DNA of 64,000 nucleotides from Paenibacillus dendrobii. GTDB taxonomy: Bacteria; Bacillota; Bacilli; Paenibacillales; Paenibacillaceae. Positions 34,486 to 43,659 of the stretch are shown here, one piece after another. Numbering within the stretch: the stretch's first letter is position 1; each line of letters starts with the position of its first letter. Under the pieces are notes generated by a model. That model saw only the letters and a program-made list of their open reading frames with translations, did not search any database and was not told the origin of the DNA. The stretch is taken from assembly GCF_009807035.1 (NCBI RefSeq), contig NZ_WUBI01000001.1, positions 2,542,001 through 2,606,000 on the forward strand. The letters run 5' to 3'. The position numbers and the translations under genes are program-made.

Positions 34486-35982
34486 TTATTTGCGGTAAGC
34501 CGCAAGTCTTTCGTTCAAACCGCGGGTTTGCGCATACACATCTTGGTAAACCGAAAATAGCTCGGAGTATACCTCTACCTGCTCCTTGTTAGGAGCATAG
34601 GTTTTGGCGGGACGGATGAACTGCTCCGCGCATTCGGCGAGTGAAGAGAACCATCCGCAGCCGTAGGCGGCCAGCATCGCAGCTCCCATCGCGGGTCCTT
34701 GTTCACTCTCGAGCTTAACAATTGCGGCATTAAAAATATCAGCCTGCATTTGCAGCCAGGTTTCGTTCTGGGCGCCGCCGCCGATCGCCGTCACCTCCGT
34801 AATCTCCTTGCCGGACTGACGAATGATATCAATGGATTCACGCAGCGAAAAGGTAATCCCCTCCATCACCGACCGAGCAAAATGCTTCAGGGTATGACCC
34901 GAGTCCATCCCAATGAAGCTTCCTCGGATATCTGCATCGGGATGCGGTGTCCGTTCTCCTGAGATATATGGCGTAAACAGCAAGCCTCCGCTTCCGGCGG
35001 TAACCTCTTCAATGCCTTCAAGCAGACCATCAAAGCTTAAATTCTTAGCGAAGGTGTCTTTAAACCAGGAAAGACTGTGTCCCGCTGCGAGCGTTACGCC
35101 CATGACGTAAAAGGCATTCTCTTCGCCATGGTTGAAGAAGTGCATCTTCCCTTGCGGATTGATATCCTTGCGGCTTTCATAAGAGAGCACGACGCCTGAT
35201 GTCCCGATGCTGCACATCGTTTTGCCTTCTCCGAGAATTCCGGCTCCGATCGCACCGCATGCATTGTCCGCTCCGCCCGCGAATACCTTCGTCGATGGCA
35301 GCAATCCTGCGGCCTCCGCCACATCCGGCAGCATCGTGCCTGTCTGTTCGGAGGATTCCACCAGCTTCGGACAGAGAGACATTGGCAGATCAAAAGCCTG
35401 CAATATCTCTGGACTCCAGGTTTTACCCGCCACATTCAGCATCAGCGTTCCGGCCGCGTCCGAGTAATCCATCGCGAAACTGCCCGTCAAGCGGTATCTT
35501 ACATAATCCTTCGGCAGCAGGAAATGCTCCGCCTGTGAGAGAATTTCGGGCTCATGTTCTTGAACCCACAGAATTTTCGGCAGCGTGAACCCTTCCAGCG
35601 CACGGTTCCGTGCAATATCCAGCAGCTTGCTTCCAAGCGTTTGTTCAATTTTACGGCACTGAGATGCCGTTCGTGTGTCATTCCACAGGATCGCCGGGCG
35701 CAGAACCTTTCCCGCCCCGTCTACCAGGACAAGCCCATGCATCTGACCGGAAAAGCTCAAGCCTTCTACTTCAGATGGCTTCGCGCCGGATTTATCCATC
35801 AGCCTGCGCAAGCTCACAATGGTACGTTCTGCCCAATCATCCGGATTCTGTTCGCTCCAGCCTGGCTTAGGATTGTAAAGCGGGTAACCTTCCGAATGTT
35901 CACAAACAACCTTGCCCTCTCCGGAAACCAGCACCGATTTAACCGCGCTCGTCCCGATATCGATTCCGATTACATATTTCAT
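34486..35982 (-). CDS. xylB: xylulokinase
   Basis: 498 residues, ATG 35982 with GAGGAGG upstream. FGGY-family sugar kinase: N-terminal MKYVIGIDIGTSAVKSVL phosphate-binding loop, catalytic Asp region in the first domain (FSGQMHGLV, NDTR), and the second-domain signature FTPYISGERTPHPD plus AIGGGAQNETWLQM. It phosphorylates D-xylulose made by the neighbouring xylose isomerase. It follows xylA by 130 bases that hold a terminator-like hairpin. Confidence 0.94.
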   Translation of the reverse strand: MKYVIGIDIGTSAVKSVLVSGEGKVVCEHSEGYPLYNPKPGWSEQNPDDWAERTIVSLRRLMDKSGAKPSEVEGLSFSGQMHGLVLVDGAGKVLRPAILWNDTRTASQCRKIEQTLGSKLLDIARNRALEGFTLPKILWVQEHEPEILSQAEHFLLPKDYVRYRLTGSFAMDYSDAAGTLMLNVAGKTWSPEILQAFDLPMSLCPKLVESSEQTGTMLPDVAEAAGLLPSTKVFAGGADNACGAIGAGILGEGKTMCSIGTSGVVLSYESRKDINPQGKMHFFNHGEENAFYVMGVTLAAGHSLSWFKDTFAKNLSFDGLLEGIEEVTAGSGGLLFTPYISGERTPHPDADIRGSFIGMDSGHTLKHFARSVMEGITFSLRESIDIIRQSGKEITEVTAIGGGAQNETWLQMQADIFNAAIVKLESEQGPAMGAAMLAAYGCGWFSSLAECAEQFIRPAKTYAPNKEQVEVYSELFSVYQDVYAQTRGLNERLAAYRK

Positions 35983-36048
35983 GGTTCGCCTCCTCAGGTA
36001 TTTTCTTGTCTAAGAGTCTGACAAATTTATTCTCATTAAACAAGCAAA

Positions 36049-36081
36049 AGGTTGCCGAAGAACGCTGTCTTCTGGCAACCT
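36049..36081 (-). terminator. terminator-like hairpin between xylA and xylB
   Basis: AGGTTGCC.GAAGA paired with TCTTC.GGCAACCT around a short loop, then TTTTG on the minus strand. Its T run is short; it may only reduce read-through into xylB. Confidence 0.6.
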
Positions 36082-36112
36082 CCGCTGCATGTCTAGAATG
36101 ATCCTGGTTGTT

Positions 36113-37429
36113 TTATTCAGCCAAAATATATTGATTCAAAAGCGCCTTCAGCATTTCCTGGCGTCCGGATTCGTTTTTGCGCGGTGATTCATTATCCAGT
36201 GCATAAGCAGCCAGCGAAGCCAGCGTAGCTCGGCCGGATACTACATCAGCGCCGATACCTTCATTAAAACTGCTGTAGCGCTTTTCAACAAAATCGTCGA
36301 ACACCCGGTCTTCGATCAGCTTCGCCGCTACCTTCAGGCCTTTGGCGTACGTATCCATACCGGCGATGTGGGCATGGAACAGATCTTCAGGCTCGAAGGA
36401 TTGACGGCGTACTTTCGCATCGAAGTTGATGCCGCCTTTGCCGAGACCGTCGTTTTTGAGCACTTCGTATAAAGTCAGGGTCGCGTCATAAATATCGAGC
36501 GGGAATTCATCTGTATCCCATCCGAGCAGCATGTCGCCTTGGTTCGCATCCAGGGAGCCCAGCATTTCGTTAATCCGCGCTACGCGCAGCTCGTGATTGA
36601 ACGTGTGGCCAGCCAATGTCGCATGGTTGGCTTCCAGGTTCAGCTTGAAGTGCTGGTCCAGATTGTATTTTTGCAGGAACGAGATCGTTGTAGCCGCATC
36701 AAAATCATATTGATGTTTGGTTGGCTCTTTCGGCTTCGGCTCGATCAGGAACTGCGCATCAAAGCCGATTTCCTTCGCGTAGTCCACCGCCATGGTGAAC
36801 AGACGCGCCATATTGTCCATTTCCAGCTTCATATCGGTATTCAAAAGGGTTTCATACCCTTCACGTCCGCCCCAGAATACATAGTTTTCCGCTCCGAGCC
36901 GTTTGCCGACTTCAAGGCCTTTCTTGATCTGAGCCGCGGCATGCGCATACACATCAGCGTTGCAGGTCGAACCGGCACCATGCATATAACGCGGATTCGT
37001 GAACATGTTCGCCGTGTTCCACAGCAACTTTTTGCCCGAGGACTTCATGCCCTGTTCAATCAAATCCACAATCGTATCGATATTGCCGTAAAATTCTTTC
37101 AGACTGCTGCCTTCAGGCGCAATATCCACGTCATGGAAGCAGAAATACTGCAGATTCATTTTATCCATGAATTCAAATGCAGCTTCCACGCGTGCCTTCG
37201 CCTTATCCATTCCGCTGAGATGGTCCCAGCCGCGAACCGCCGTGTCCGTGCCAAAGGGATCGCTGCCGCCTGCAGTCAATGTATGCCAGTAAGCCATGGC
37301 AAAACGCAAATGCTCCTCCATCGTTTTGCCGGCTATTTTTTCCTCAGGATTATAGTGTTTGAATGCAAATGGGTTGGTTGAACGACTGCCCTCGTAATTG
37401 ATTTTTCCGACGTTTTCAAAATATGCCAT
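36113..37429 (-). CDS. xylA: xylose isomerase
   Basis: 438 residues, ATG 37429 with AAGGAGGAG upstream. Class II xylose isomerase: catalytic His99 and Asp102 in [12 protein letters not shown], metal-ligand region [18 protein letters not shown], and [15 protein letters not shown] further on; TIM-barrel length is normal. Converts D-xylose to D-xylulose in the cytoplasm. Divergent from xylR; the intergenic region has a cre-like site and a candidate XylR half operator. No xylose transporter gene is adjacent, so uptake may be elsewhere or through the nearby ABC system. Confidence 0.96.
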   Translation of the reverse strand: MAYFENVGKINYEGSRSTNPFAFKHYNPEEKIAGKTMEEHLRFAMAYWHTLTAGGSDPFGTDTAVRGWDHLSGMDKAKARVEAAFEFMDKMNLQYFCFHDVDIAPEGSSLKEFYGNIDTIVDLIEQGMKSSGKKLLWNTANMFTNPRYMHGAGSTCNADVYAHAAAQIKKGLEVGKRLGAENYVFWGGREGYETLLNTDMKLEMDNMARLFTMAVDYAKEIGFDAQFLIEPKPKEPTKHQYDFDAATTISFLQKYNLDQHFKLNLEANHATLAGHTFNHELRVARINEMLGSLDANQGDMLLGWDTDEFPLDIYDATLTLYEVLKNDGLGKGGINFDAKVRRQSFEPEDLFHAHIAGMDTYAKGLKVAAKLIEDRVFDDFVEKRYSSFNEGIGADVVSGRATLASLAAYALDNESPRKNESGRQEMLKALLNQYILAE

Positions 37430-37459
37430 GTGTATGCTCCTCCTTAAAATTTCCTTGAA

Positions 37460-37473
37460 CGCAAACGTTTACA
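37460..37473 (-). promoter_or_regulatory. cre-like site before xylA
   Basis: TGTAAACGTTTGCG matches eight of nine fixed positions of the CcpA consensus, 30 bases before the xylA start. Confidence 0.6.
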
Positions 37474-37507
37474 ACAACATCCTAACATAACATTTCCACT
37501 TTGTATA

Positions 37508-37520
37508 TTGGTTAAACTAA
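37508..37520. promoter_or_regulatory. candidate XylR operator
   Basis: Near-palindrome TTAGTTTAACCAA (minus strand) whose first half equals the TTAGTTT arm of Bacillus XylR operators. It lies in the xylA-xylR intergenic region. Only the half match and position support it. Confidence 0.35.
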
Positions 37521-37601
37521 GTTTTTTTATTTCCATTTTTTATTCATCCTCCTTCTGTGAGGAGAAACCCGCTCCCCGTTGCCAACCATCCGTTTTCTAT
37601 A

Positions 37602-37630
37602 TTGCAATTTACGGTTGAAGACACTAGACT
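37602..37630 (+). promoter_or_regulatory. candidate promoter of xylR
   Basis: TTGCAA, 17-base spacer, TAGACT, ending 48 bases before the xylR start. Both hexamers match four of six consensus bases. Confidence 0.4.
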
Positions 37631-37677
37631 AGGGGTCATATGAAAAAAACGAAACGTTTCTGAAGGATGTGTTGGAC

Positions 37678-38838
37678 GTGAAAGTTACCGGTGACCAGGC
37701 ACTCGTCAAAAAAATAAACAAGTCTTTAATCCTGCATACCATTCGCAAGCATCCCGAGCTGTCCCGCGCCAGAATATCGGAAATGACAGGGTTAAATAAA
37801 GCCACCGTCTCCAATCTGGTTGCCGAACTGCTGGAGGAACAGCTTGTACTGGAGGCCGGACCCGGTGAATCCAGCGGCGGCCGCAAGCCTCTGATCCTGC
37901 ACTTTAACGCCATGGCTGGCTGTGTCGTTGGCATGGAGCTTCGCGTTAAGCACCTTACCGCCGTATTATGCAATTTGAACGGAGCCGTCCTTTATGAAAC
38001 TGAACTGCCGCTTGATCAGCATGATTTCCCTTCTGTGCTGGAGAACATGAAGACGATGCTAACCGGTTTGATTGCCATGGCTCCCACGACGCATTACGGC
38101 GTTGTCGGCATCGGAGTCGGCGTTCCTGGCATGGTTGATGAGGATGGCGTTGTACTGTTTGCACCCAACCTTTCCTGGGAGAAGGTTCATTTGCGAGAAC
38201 TGCTGGAAGAGAGCTTTTCGATCCCCGTCATTATCGACAATGAAGCCAACAGTGGCGCTCTCGGCGAGCTGAATTTCGGGCGTGGCGAAGATGTCCGCCA
38301 TCTTTTGTATGTCAGTGCTGGGTCAGGGATTGGCTCTGGCATCATTATCGGCGGAGAGCTTTATAAGGGTTCGCGGGGATACGCCGGTGAAACCGGTCAT
38401 ATGTGTATCGAAGCGGAAGGAACGCCTTGCAGCTGCGGCAGCCGGGGCTGCTGGGAGCTGTACGCTTCGGAGAAGGCCTACGATCTGGCTGCGATGGAGC
38501 TGCCTGCCTATCATACGCCGGAGCTGATCCGCCTTGCCGCTGATGGCAATGCGGCTGCACGTCAGCAATTTGAGGTAATGGGCTCCTATCTTGGCATCGG
38601 ACTCACGAATCTGATCAACGGGTTCAACCCGGAGCTGATCGTGATCGGAGGCGCGCTTTCCGATGCCAGGAAGTGGCTTGAAGGACCGATGCAGCAAGTC
38701 GTCGCAGAGCGGACGCTGCCTTATCACAAGCAGCAGCTCGAAATCGCCTTTTCCACGCTGGGCAGTCGTGCAACCATGATTGGCGCCGGCTTCTCGGCGG
38801 CCATGCATTTCCTGGGGCATACACGCGTTATGGTATAG
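37678..38838 (+). CDS. xylR: XylR-type ROK-family repressor
   Basis: 386 residues. Start taken at GTG 37678, 10 bases after AAGGA; GTG 37669 and TTG 37672 are in-frame alternatives. N-terminal winged helix-turn-helix (SRARISEMTGLNKATVSNLVAEL) then a ROK sugar-kinase-like domain with the zinc signature CSCGSRGCWE (about residue 250). Closest known role is the xylose repressor, which leaves its operators when xylose binds. Divergent placement from xylA supports this. Followed by a clear terminator. Confidence 0.9.
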   Translation: MKVTGDQALVKKINKSLILHTIRKHPELSRARISEMTGLNKATVSNLVAELLEEQLVLEAGPGESSGGRKPLILHFNAMAGCVVGMELRVKHLTAVLCNLNGAVLYETELPLDQHDFPSVLENMKTMLTGLIAMAPTTHYGVVGIGVGVPGMVDEDGVVLFAPNLSWEKVHLRELLEESFSIPVIIDNEANSGALGELNFGRGEDVRHLLYVSAGSGIGSGIIIGGELYKGSRGYAGETGHMCIEAEGTPCSCGSRGCWELYASEKAYDLAAMELPAYHTPELIRLAADGNAAARQQFEVMGSYLGIGLTNLINGFNPELIVIGGALSDARKWLEGPMQQVVAERTLPYHKQQLEIAFSTLGSRATMIGAGFSAAMHFLGHTRVMV

Positions 38839-38856
38839 TTCATTTTCATAGAACAC

Positions 38857-38898
38857 AAAAGAAGGCCGATGGATAAATAAATCCATCGACCTTCTTTT
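38857..38898 (+). terminator. terminator of xylR
   Basis: 18-base arms AAAAGAAGG.CGATGGAT and complement (one mismatch), 6-base loop, TTTT at the end. Confidence 0.9.
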
Positions 38899-38905
38899 AA
38901 TAGCT

Positions 38906-39009
38906 CGGACGGTCGTACCCTCGCGCGTGGGTTCTCTTCCCACACTTCCGCCCAACAAAAAAACGCCTCATCGGCGTTATGGTTTATGTATGGAGCGGGT
39001 GATGGGAAT
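38906..39009. repeat. upstream copy of a 104-bp direct repeat holding the 3' end of tRNA-Gly
   Basis: Matches 39104-39207 with 3 mismatches at an offset of 198 bases. The copy includes the last 19 bases of the tRNA-Gly gene (through CCA) and its terminator (38955-38978), then breaks off. The 94 bases between copies contain nested inverted repeats: 39012-39020 with 39058-39066, and CGAGCC/GGCTCG at 39032-39046. Confidence 0.88.
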
Positions 39010-39103
39010 ACTCAACATCTGGATTGAAGTACGAGCCTCCGGCTCGCGATTAGAGGTAGATGTTGACGCGCGTCCTGGGTGGGAACTTTCATTGCAGCCT
39101 GCA

Positions 39104-39207
39104 CGGACGGTCGTACCCTCGCGCGTGGGTTCTCTTCCCACACTTCCGCCCAACAAAAAAACGCCTCTTCGGCGTTATATTTTATGTATGGAGCGGGTGA
39201 TGGGAAT
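39104..39207. repeat. second copy of the 104-bp direct repeat, overlapping tRNA-Gly
   Basis: This copy ends inside the intact tRNA-Gly gene and contains the working terminator of the tRNA pair. See the first copy at 38906-39009. Confidence 0.88.
39153..39176 (-). terminator. terminator of the tRNA pair
   Basis: AACGCC-GAAGA-GGCGTT followed by a T run on the minus strand, just after tRNA-Gly. A duplicate is at 38955-38978. Confidence 0.85.
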
Positions 39208-39262
39208 CGAACCCACGCTATCAGCTTGGAAGGCTGAAGTTCTACCATTGAACTACACCCGC
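39189..39262 (-). tRNA. tRNA-Gly (anticodon TCC)
   Basis: 74 bases including encoded CCA. Acceptor arms GCGGGTG / CACCCGC, D-arm GTTCAATGGTAGAAC, anticodon arm CAGC-CTTCCAA-GCTG with TCC, and T-arm GTGGGTTCGATTCCCAT all present. Confidence 0.96.
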
Positions 39263-39272
39263 AATATGAAAA

Positions 39273-39346
39273 TCGGGATGACACGATTTGAACATGCGAC
39301 CCCCTGGTCCCAAACCAGGTGCTCTACCAAGCTGAGCTACATCCCG
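39273..39346 (-). tRNA. tRNA-Pro (anticodon TGG)
   Basis: 74 bases without encoded CCA. Acceptor arms CGGGATG / CATCCCG, D-arm with GCTCAGCTTGGTAGAGC, anticodon loop TTTGGGA giving TGG, and T-loop GTTCAAAT. It lies 10 bases upstream of tRNA-Gly and is probably co-transcribed with it. Confidence 0.96.
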
Positions 39347-39447
39347 TAATTACTCACGACTTCATGGTAGTGAAGACAAGAAATAATATATCATGAATAA
39401 ACGGGATATGCAACTCTTTTTTCAGAACATCCATGTCAAGTCATCTT

Positions 39448-41550
39448 CTAATGAAGTAAGAACATCTTTTCGAAGTCCTCAGGCAAGATCGGCTTACTGA
39501 AGTAGTACCCCTGCCCTTCGTGACAGCGCTGCTCCCTGAGAAAACGAAGCTGCTCCTCATTCTCTACTCCTTCGGCTGTCACTTTCAGATGCAGGTGATG
39601 GGCCATGGAGGTGATCGTCGATACAATGGCAGCATCGTTATGATCACTCATGACCTCATGTACGAAGGATCGATCAATTTTAAGCCTGTCAATCGGCATA
39701 TTTTTGAGATAATGAAGAGAACTATAGCCTGTACCAAAATCATCGATGCTAATGAAAACCCCAAGCTCTTTAAGCCTGTGCAGCTGATCGAAGGCCGTCT
39801 CCTTGTCAAATGTCATGCTTTCCGTAATTTCAAGCTCGACATACTTCGGATCAAGACCGATTTCATTTAGAATATGGCCAATCTGATCCGCCAGCTGCGG
39901 TTGAAGAAATTGACGCATGGATAGGTTGATGGATACGCAAATCGGCTTATACCCCGCCTCCTGCCATTGCTTATTCTGCTGGCACGCCGTACGAAGCACC
40001 CATTCGCCAAGCGGAACGATCAAGCCGCTCTCCTCCGCCAGAGGAATGAATTCCTGCGGAGAAACGTTACCGCGTTTCGGATGCTTCCACCTTAATAACG
40101 CCTCCATTCCAACGATTTCCGTCGATTCCAGATGAACCAGGGGCTGATACTCCAAATAAAACTCACCGCGTTCCAGTGCCTTTCGCAGATCATTCTCCAG
40201 CTTGAGCCTTTCCTTCGCCTTCCGCTGCATCGAAGGCACGAAATGACGCACGTCGATCCCATAATCCTTTGCATGATGAACCGCAGTATCCGCGTGCTGT
40301 ATCAGCTGTTCTGCCGTATCTCCATCTTCCGGATAGACAGCCATGCCGGCGCACAGCGAAATATGGTAATCATAATCATCAATGGTGACGGGTTTCTCGA
40401 ACATCGCAAGCAGATCCCTAATTCGGCTCATAGCCGCATCCACACTGACAAGAGCAGGAAGGATAAGTGCAAATTCATCGCCGCCCATGCTAAAAATCTC
40501 TTCCTTCGGAAGCGAATTCCGTTTCAAGCGATCTCCCACCAGCTGCAGCAGCCGGTCACCTGCCTGATGGCCAAGTGAATCATTGATATTCTTGAAACGG
40601 TTCACATTGAATACCACGATTCCTGACTTCTCTGTATCTTTTCCCCGCATTAGTTTGTCAAGACGCTGGGTCAATCTGCGCTTGTTCGGCAATCCCGTCA
40701 AATCATCATGAAAAGCCAAATAGTTCATCTTGGCCTCGATGCGCTGCTGTTCACGGAATGGATCCTCAATGGTCAACCGGTAAACACCTTTTAGCATCAA
40801 GTAATATGACACACTTCCGCAAAGGGCACCTAGCAAATAATTGATGTCGTATGTATTATCAGAGCTTATAATCAATCCCTGGCCTATAGCGATGTAAATC
40901 AAGGCACGAATAATGATGAGCAGAGACGGGGCCCTTTCCTTTCGCCCGCGGTATACAATGGAAGCAATACCGCTTAAACAAACGGCAACGATTCCCAGTC
41001 CAACCACCTTCATGAGAACATTCATGCTTCCTTCGTTGGTCAGTACCGGCATTGTTGGATTCAAAATCGCAAACGGTACAATGGATAGAACCAACAGCAG
41101 GCTTGTCACCGTAAAAACAATGGTTTTATGTGTCCGTGAGACCATCGAATCCTTCATACTGTAAATGCATAAAATTCCCGCTGCAAAGAGCATCCTCGAT
41201 AAAATAAGCAGCCACAAGGCATCATTCTGAGTCAGCGCATACCCGAAAAAGGAGACTCCCATCAAACTCATGGTCTGCAACAGATCAAATACCGCCACGC
41301 ATAAAAACAATGCGGCCGTGTACAGTCTGTACCGCGAAAGTTTGTGTGAGAATAATAACCACCCTTGCGAAAAAATAGCAAAGCTCGCTGCTACGCAACA
41401 ACTGCTGAGAAGAATAAATACTGTCCTAAATGCATCTTTATCCATGACTTGAAACTGAAAAACGGACTCTGCCAATTGTACAGCTGCAAATAACACTACT
41501 CCCCATAGGGCTGCTTTGATCGTTCGTTTCTCCTCAACTCTTGTACGCAT
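39448..41550 (-). CDS. membrane GGDEF-EAL protein
   Basis: 700 residues, ATG 41550 (weak GGGGG site). Eight or so hydrophobic segments to about residue 260, then GGDEF (about 275-435, with intact MGGDEFALILP) and EAL (about 450-700, with EALLRW and FGTGYSSLHYLK, and DDFGTGYS in the catalytic loop). Both active-site motifs are intact, so it could make or break c-di-GMP; in such hybrids one domain often dominates. The inhibitory RxxD motif before GGDEF is not seen. Stands alone. Confidence 0.93.
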   Translation of the reverse strand: MRTRVEEKRTIKAALWGVVLFAAVQLAESVFQFQVMDKDAFRTVFILLSSCCVAASFAIFSQGWLLFSHKLSRYRLYTAALFLCVAVFDLLQTMSLMGVSFFGYALTQNDALWLLILSRMLFAAGILCIYSMKDSMVSRTHKTIVFTVTSLLLVLSIVPFAILNPTMPVLTNEGSMNVLMKVVGLGIVAVCLSGIASIVYRGRKERAPSLLIIIRALIYIAIGQGLIISSDNTYDINYLLGALCGSVSYYLMLKGVYRLTIEDPFREQQRIEAKMNYLAFHDDLTGLPNKRRLTQRLDKLMRGKDTEKSGIVVFNVNRFKNINDSLGHQAGDRLLQLVGDRLKRNSLPKEEIFSMGGDEFALILPALVSVDAAMSRIRDLLAMFEKPVTIDDYDYHISLCAGMAVYPEDGDTAEQLIQHADTAVHHAKDYGIDVRHFVPSMQRKAKERLKLENDLRKALERGEFYLEYQPLVHLESTEIVGMEALLRWKHPKRGNVSPQEFIPLAEESGLIVPLGEWVLRTACQQNKQWQEAGYKPICVSINLSMRQFLQPQLADQIGHILNEIGLDPKYVELEITESMTFDKETAFDQLHRLKELGVFISIDDFGTGYSSLHYLKNMPIDRLKIDRSFVHEVMSDHNDAAIVSTITSMAHHLHLKVTAEGVENEEQLRFLREQRCHEGQGYYFSKPILPEDFEKMFLLH

Positions 41551-41758
41551 AAAGCCATCTGACCCCCGGGTTATCCTAAAATATTGAAGATGGTTTCATG
41601 CTAAATAATTCCACATTTCTACGCCTTTTCCTGCTAGGATCAGACAATAATTTTGCGGCCCCGTCACCCTTCGACAGAAGGCAGGGATGAATAAATATTT
41701 GAATCCTTTTTCGCACTTATCCGTAAAATAAGGTATCACACTGAAGGAGTGAATGTGG

Positions 41759-42082
41759 ATGATCGTTACAACGACGGAGCACATACATAATCATGAGGTA
41801 GTTGAGGTACTGGGGACGACATTTGGCGTCGTTGTCCGGGCGCGGGGAATCGGTGGAGACATCATGGCTTCCTTAAAAGGACTGGTTGGCGGTGAGGTCA
41901 AGCAGTACACACAGATGATTGAGGATGCCCGCCGGCAAGCGATGGATCGGATGGTGCAAAACGCGCACGCCATGGGCGGAGACGCCATTGTGATGATGCG
42001 CTTCGACAGCGGGGATATCGGCAACAATATGAGCGAGATCGTTGCATACGGAACCGTCGTAAAAACTCGACCTGTCGGTTAA
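41759..42082 (+). CDS. YbjQ/UPF0145-family protein
   Basis: 107 residues from ATG 41759 (AAGGAG 9 bases upstream). The sequence MIVTTTEHIHNHEVVEVLG, the GGDIMASLKGLVGGEVKQYT core and NAHAMGGDAIVMMRFD are characteristic of the YbjQ (DUF74) family, small oligomeric proteins whose role is unsettled. It is followed by a small membrane protein gene 13 bases later. Confidence 0.9.
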   Translation: MIVTTTEHIHNHEVVEVLGTTFGVVVRARGIGGDIMASLKGLVGGEVKQYTQMIEDARRQAMDRMVQNAHAMGGDAIVMMRFDSGDIGNNMSEIVAYGTVVKTRPVG

Positions 42083-42095
42083 CGGGGTCGTTCAT

Positions 42096-42347
42096 ATGGG
42101 AGCCATCGTGACTGTCGTTTTGGTGTATGGATTACAGCTTGTCGTGTTTTTGCTTCTACTATGGCTCAGCTGGCGCTTCTTCGACCGCCGCTACCGTCGG
42201 AAGGATGAGGATGCCAGCCGCAGGGATCTCATGAGCGGAAGATTCACGCCGACACCCGAAATATTCGTGGATCCGCGCGACGGCCTCAAATACCAGGTGT
42301 ACTATAATAAGGATACAGGGGAACGGGAATACGTCCGTATTAAATAG
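42096..42347 (+). CDS. small membrane-anchored protein of unknown function
   Basis: 83 residues, ATG 42096. One hydrophobic helix (about 4-26) followed by a basic stretch (RRYRRK) and a polar tail ending in YQVYYNKDTGEREYVRIK. Coding is supported by its place right behind the YbjQ gene and before a strong terminator. No family recognised. Confidence 0.7.
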   Translation: MGAIVTVVLVYGLQLVVFLLLLWLSWRFFDRRYRRKDEDASRRDLMSGRFTPTPEIFVDPRDGLKYQVYYNKDTGEREYVRIK

Positions 42348-42354
42348 TAAAAAG

Positions 42355-42392
42355 AAAAGCTTGACCGCCATTTACGCGGTCAAGCTTTTTTT
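42355..42392. terminator. bidirectional terminator
   Basis: 14-base perfect arms AAAAGCTTGACCGC and complement with a 7-base loop, T run on both sides, between converging genes. Confidence 0.92.
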
Positions 42393-42408
42393 ATGATTTG
42401 AATTCCGG

Positions 42409-43368
42409 TTATTTCGTGTCGAAATTCACTTCCGGTGTGGTCAGTTTATCGTAAAACTCCACATAGTTATCTTTATCTTTCGATGCACGCTGTGCCATCG
42501 CCGAGCGCGGATGCTCATCCAGCGTGCCCGTAATCATGTAAGGAATGAGGTAGCCCCACTCTTCCTTTTCACGAAGCGGGATCATGTAACGCTCAATGAT
42601 ATCCAGCACCGGGCGCAGGCTATAATGCGTATTTTTCAGATGCGTTACCAAAAGCTCCGTCGGGCAGTTTCCTGCAGCGCGTCCCATACCGTATACGGAA
42701 GCATCCAGCAGTTCCACGCCAAGCTCTGCCGCAGTCAGCGTATTAGAGAACGCCAGCTGCATATTGTTGTGCGTATGTACGCCCAGACGTTTATTCGGCA
42801 GATGCTTCTTAAACTTCTCTACCAGATATTCCACGTCCTTGTGATCCAGGCTGCCGTAGGAATCAACGATATATACGACGTCAACGACGCTATCCTTAAT
42901 CATTTCAAAAGCTTCAATCAGCTCATTTTCCATGACATTGGACAAAGCCATAATGTTCAGGGTTGTCTCATAACCACGGTCATGGAACGTTTGGATCAAA
43001 TCAAGTGCCTTGTCCACATCTTTGATATAGCAGGCAACGCGAATCAGGTCGAGCATGCTTTCCGTGCGAGGCAGAATATCATCGACGTCCACGCGTCCGA
43101 TATCCACCAAAGCAGATAACTTGGTTTTGCCCTTCTGAGGAATGACCTCACGCAGGAAATCATCGTTCAAAAAGCGCCATGGCCCGGCCTGATCGGCACC
43201 CTTGAGCAGCTTCGGAGAATTTTTGTAGCCGATTTCCATATAATCAACGCCAGCCTCATTCAGTCCGGCATATAAGCTCTGTACAAATTCAACGCTGAAA
43301 TCCCAATTGTTCACCAGTCCACCGTCTCGAATTGTACAATCCACAATCTTGCAGGGATTTGTCTTCAA
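42409..43368 (-). CDS. HMGL-like aldolase domain protein
   Basis: 319 residues from a TTG at 43368 (AAGGAG 9 bases upstream). TIM-barrel of the HMG-CoA lyase/isopropylmalate synthase/4-hydroxy-2-oxovalerate aldolase family: metal-binding start VDCTIRDGGLVNNWDF and the HxH metal ligands in GVHTHNNMQLAF (about residue 200). It has no regulatory domain and is shorter than LeuA. Substrate unknown; closest annotated use is as a 4-hydroxy-2-oxovalerate aldolase-like enzyme, but no matching pathway genes lie nearby. Confidence 0.82.
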   Translation of the reverse strand: MKTNPCKIVDCTIRDGGLVNNWDFSVEFVQSLYAGLNEAGVDYMEIGYKNSPKLLKGADQAGPWRFLNDDFLREVIPQKGKTKLSALVDIGRVDVDDILPRTESMLDLIRVACYIKDVDKALDLIQTFHDRGYETTLNIMALSNVMENELIEAFEMIKDSVVDVVYIVDSYGSLDHKDVEYLVEKFKKHLPNKRLGVHTHNNMQLAFSNTLTAAELGVELLDASVYGMGRAAGNCPTELLVTHLKNTHYSLRPVLDIIERYMIPLREKEEWGYLIPYMITGTLDEHPRSAMAQRASKDKDNYVEFYDKLTTPEVNFDTK

Positions 43369-43607
43369 AAAAACCTGCTCCTTCCGTATTAAAATTTATT
43401 ATCTCATCATACTTGATTCACAGTGCTAAAGTAAAGATGATTATGCATTTATTCACGCTCCGTGCACATTTCGAAATATATACATATTGAAACCAGGACT
43501 CTCAGGCGCCGTGCGCTCCACTTTGGAGGCAACGATGCAGGATGCAAAAACGGCAAGCAGAGGTTTCCCAAACAAACGATAATTCGTATGAAAGTACGCA
43601 TTCTAAC

Positions 43608-43651
43608 AAAGGGCAGCTCCAAGGTTCGAACGAACCAGGGATCTGCCCTTT
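43608..43651 (-). terminator. terminator of pepA
   Basis: AAAGGGCAG.TCC..GGTTCG paired with CGAACC..GGA.CTGCCCTTT, 8 bases past the stop, short T run. Confidence 0.7.
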
Positions 43652-43659
43652 GCGTGCTG

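Noticed and set aside
37649..37662. cre-like palindrome GAAACGTTTC before xylR
   Set aside because: Only the core fits; the outer TG/CA positions do not match the CcpA consensus.
38927..39349. Frames of 90-140 residues over the tRNA cluster
   Set aside because: They are translations of tRNA genes and the 104-bp repeat, not coding.
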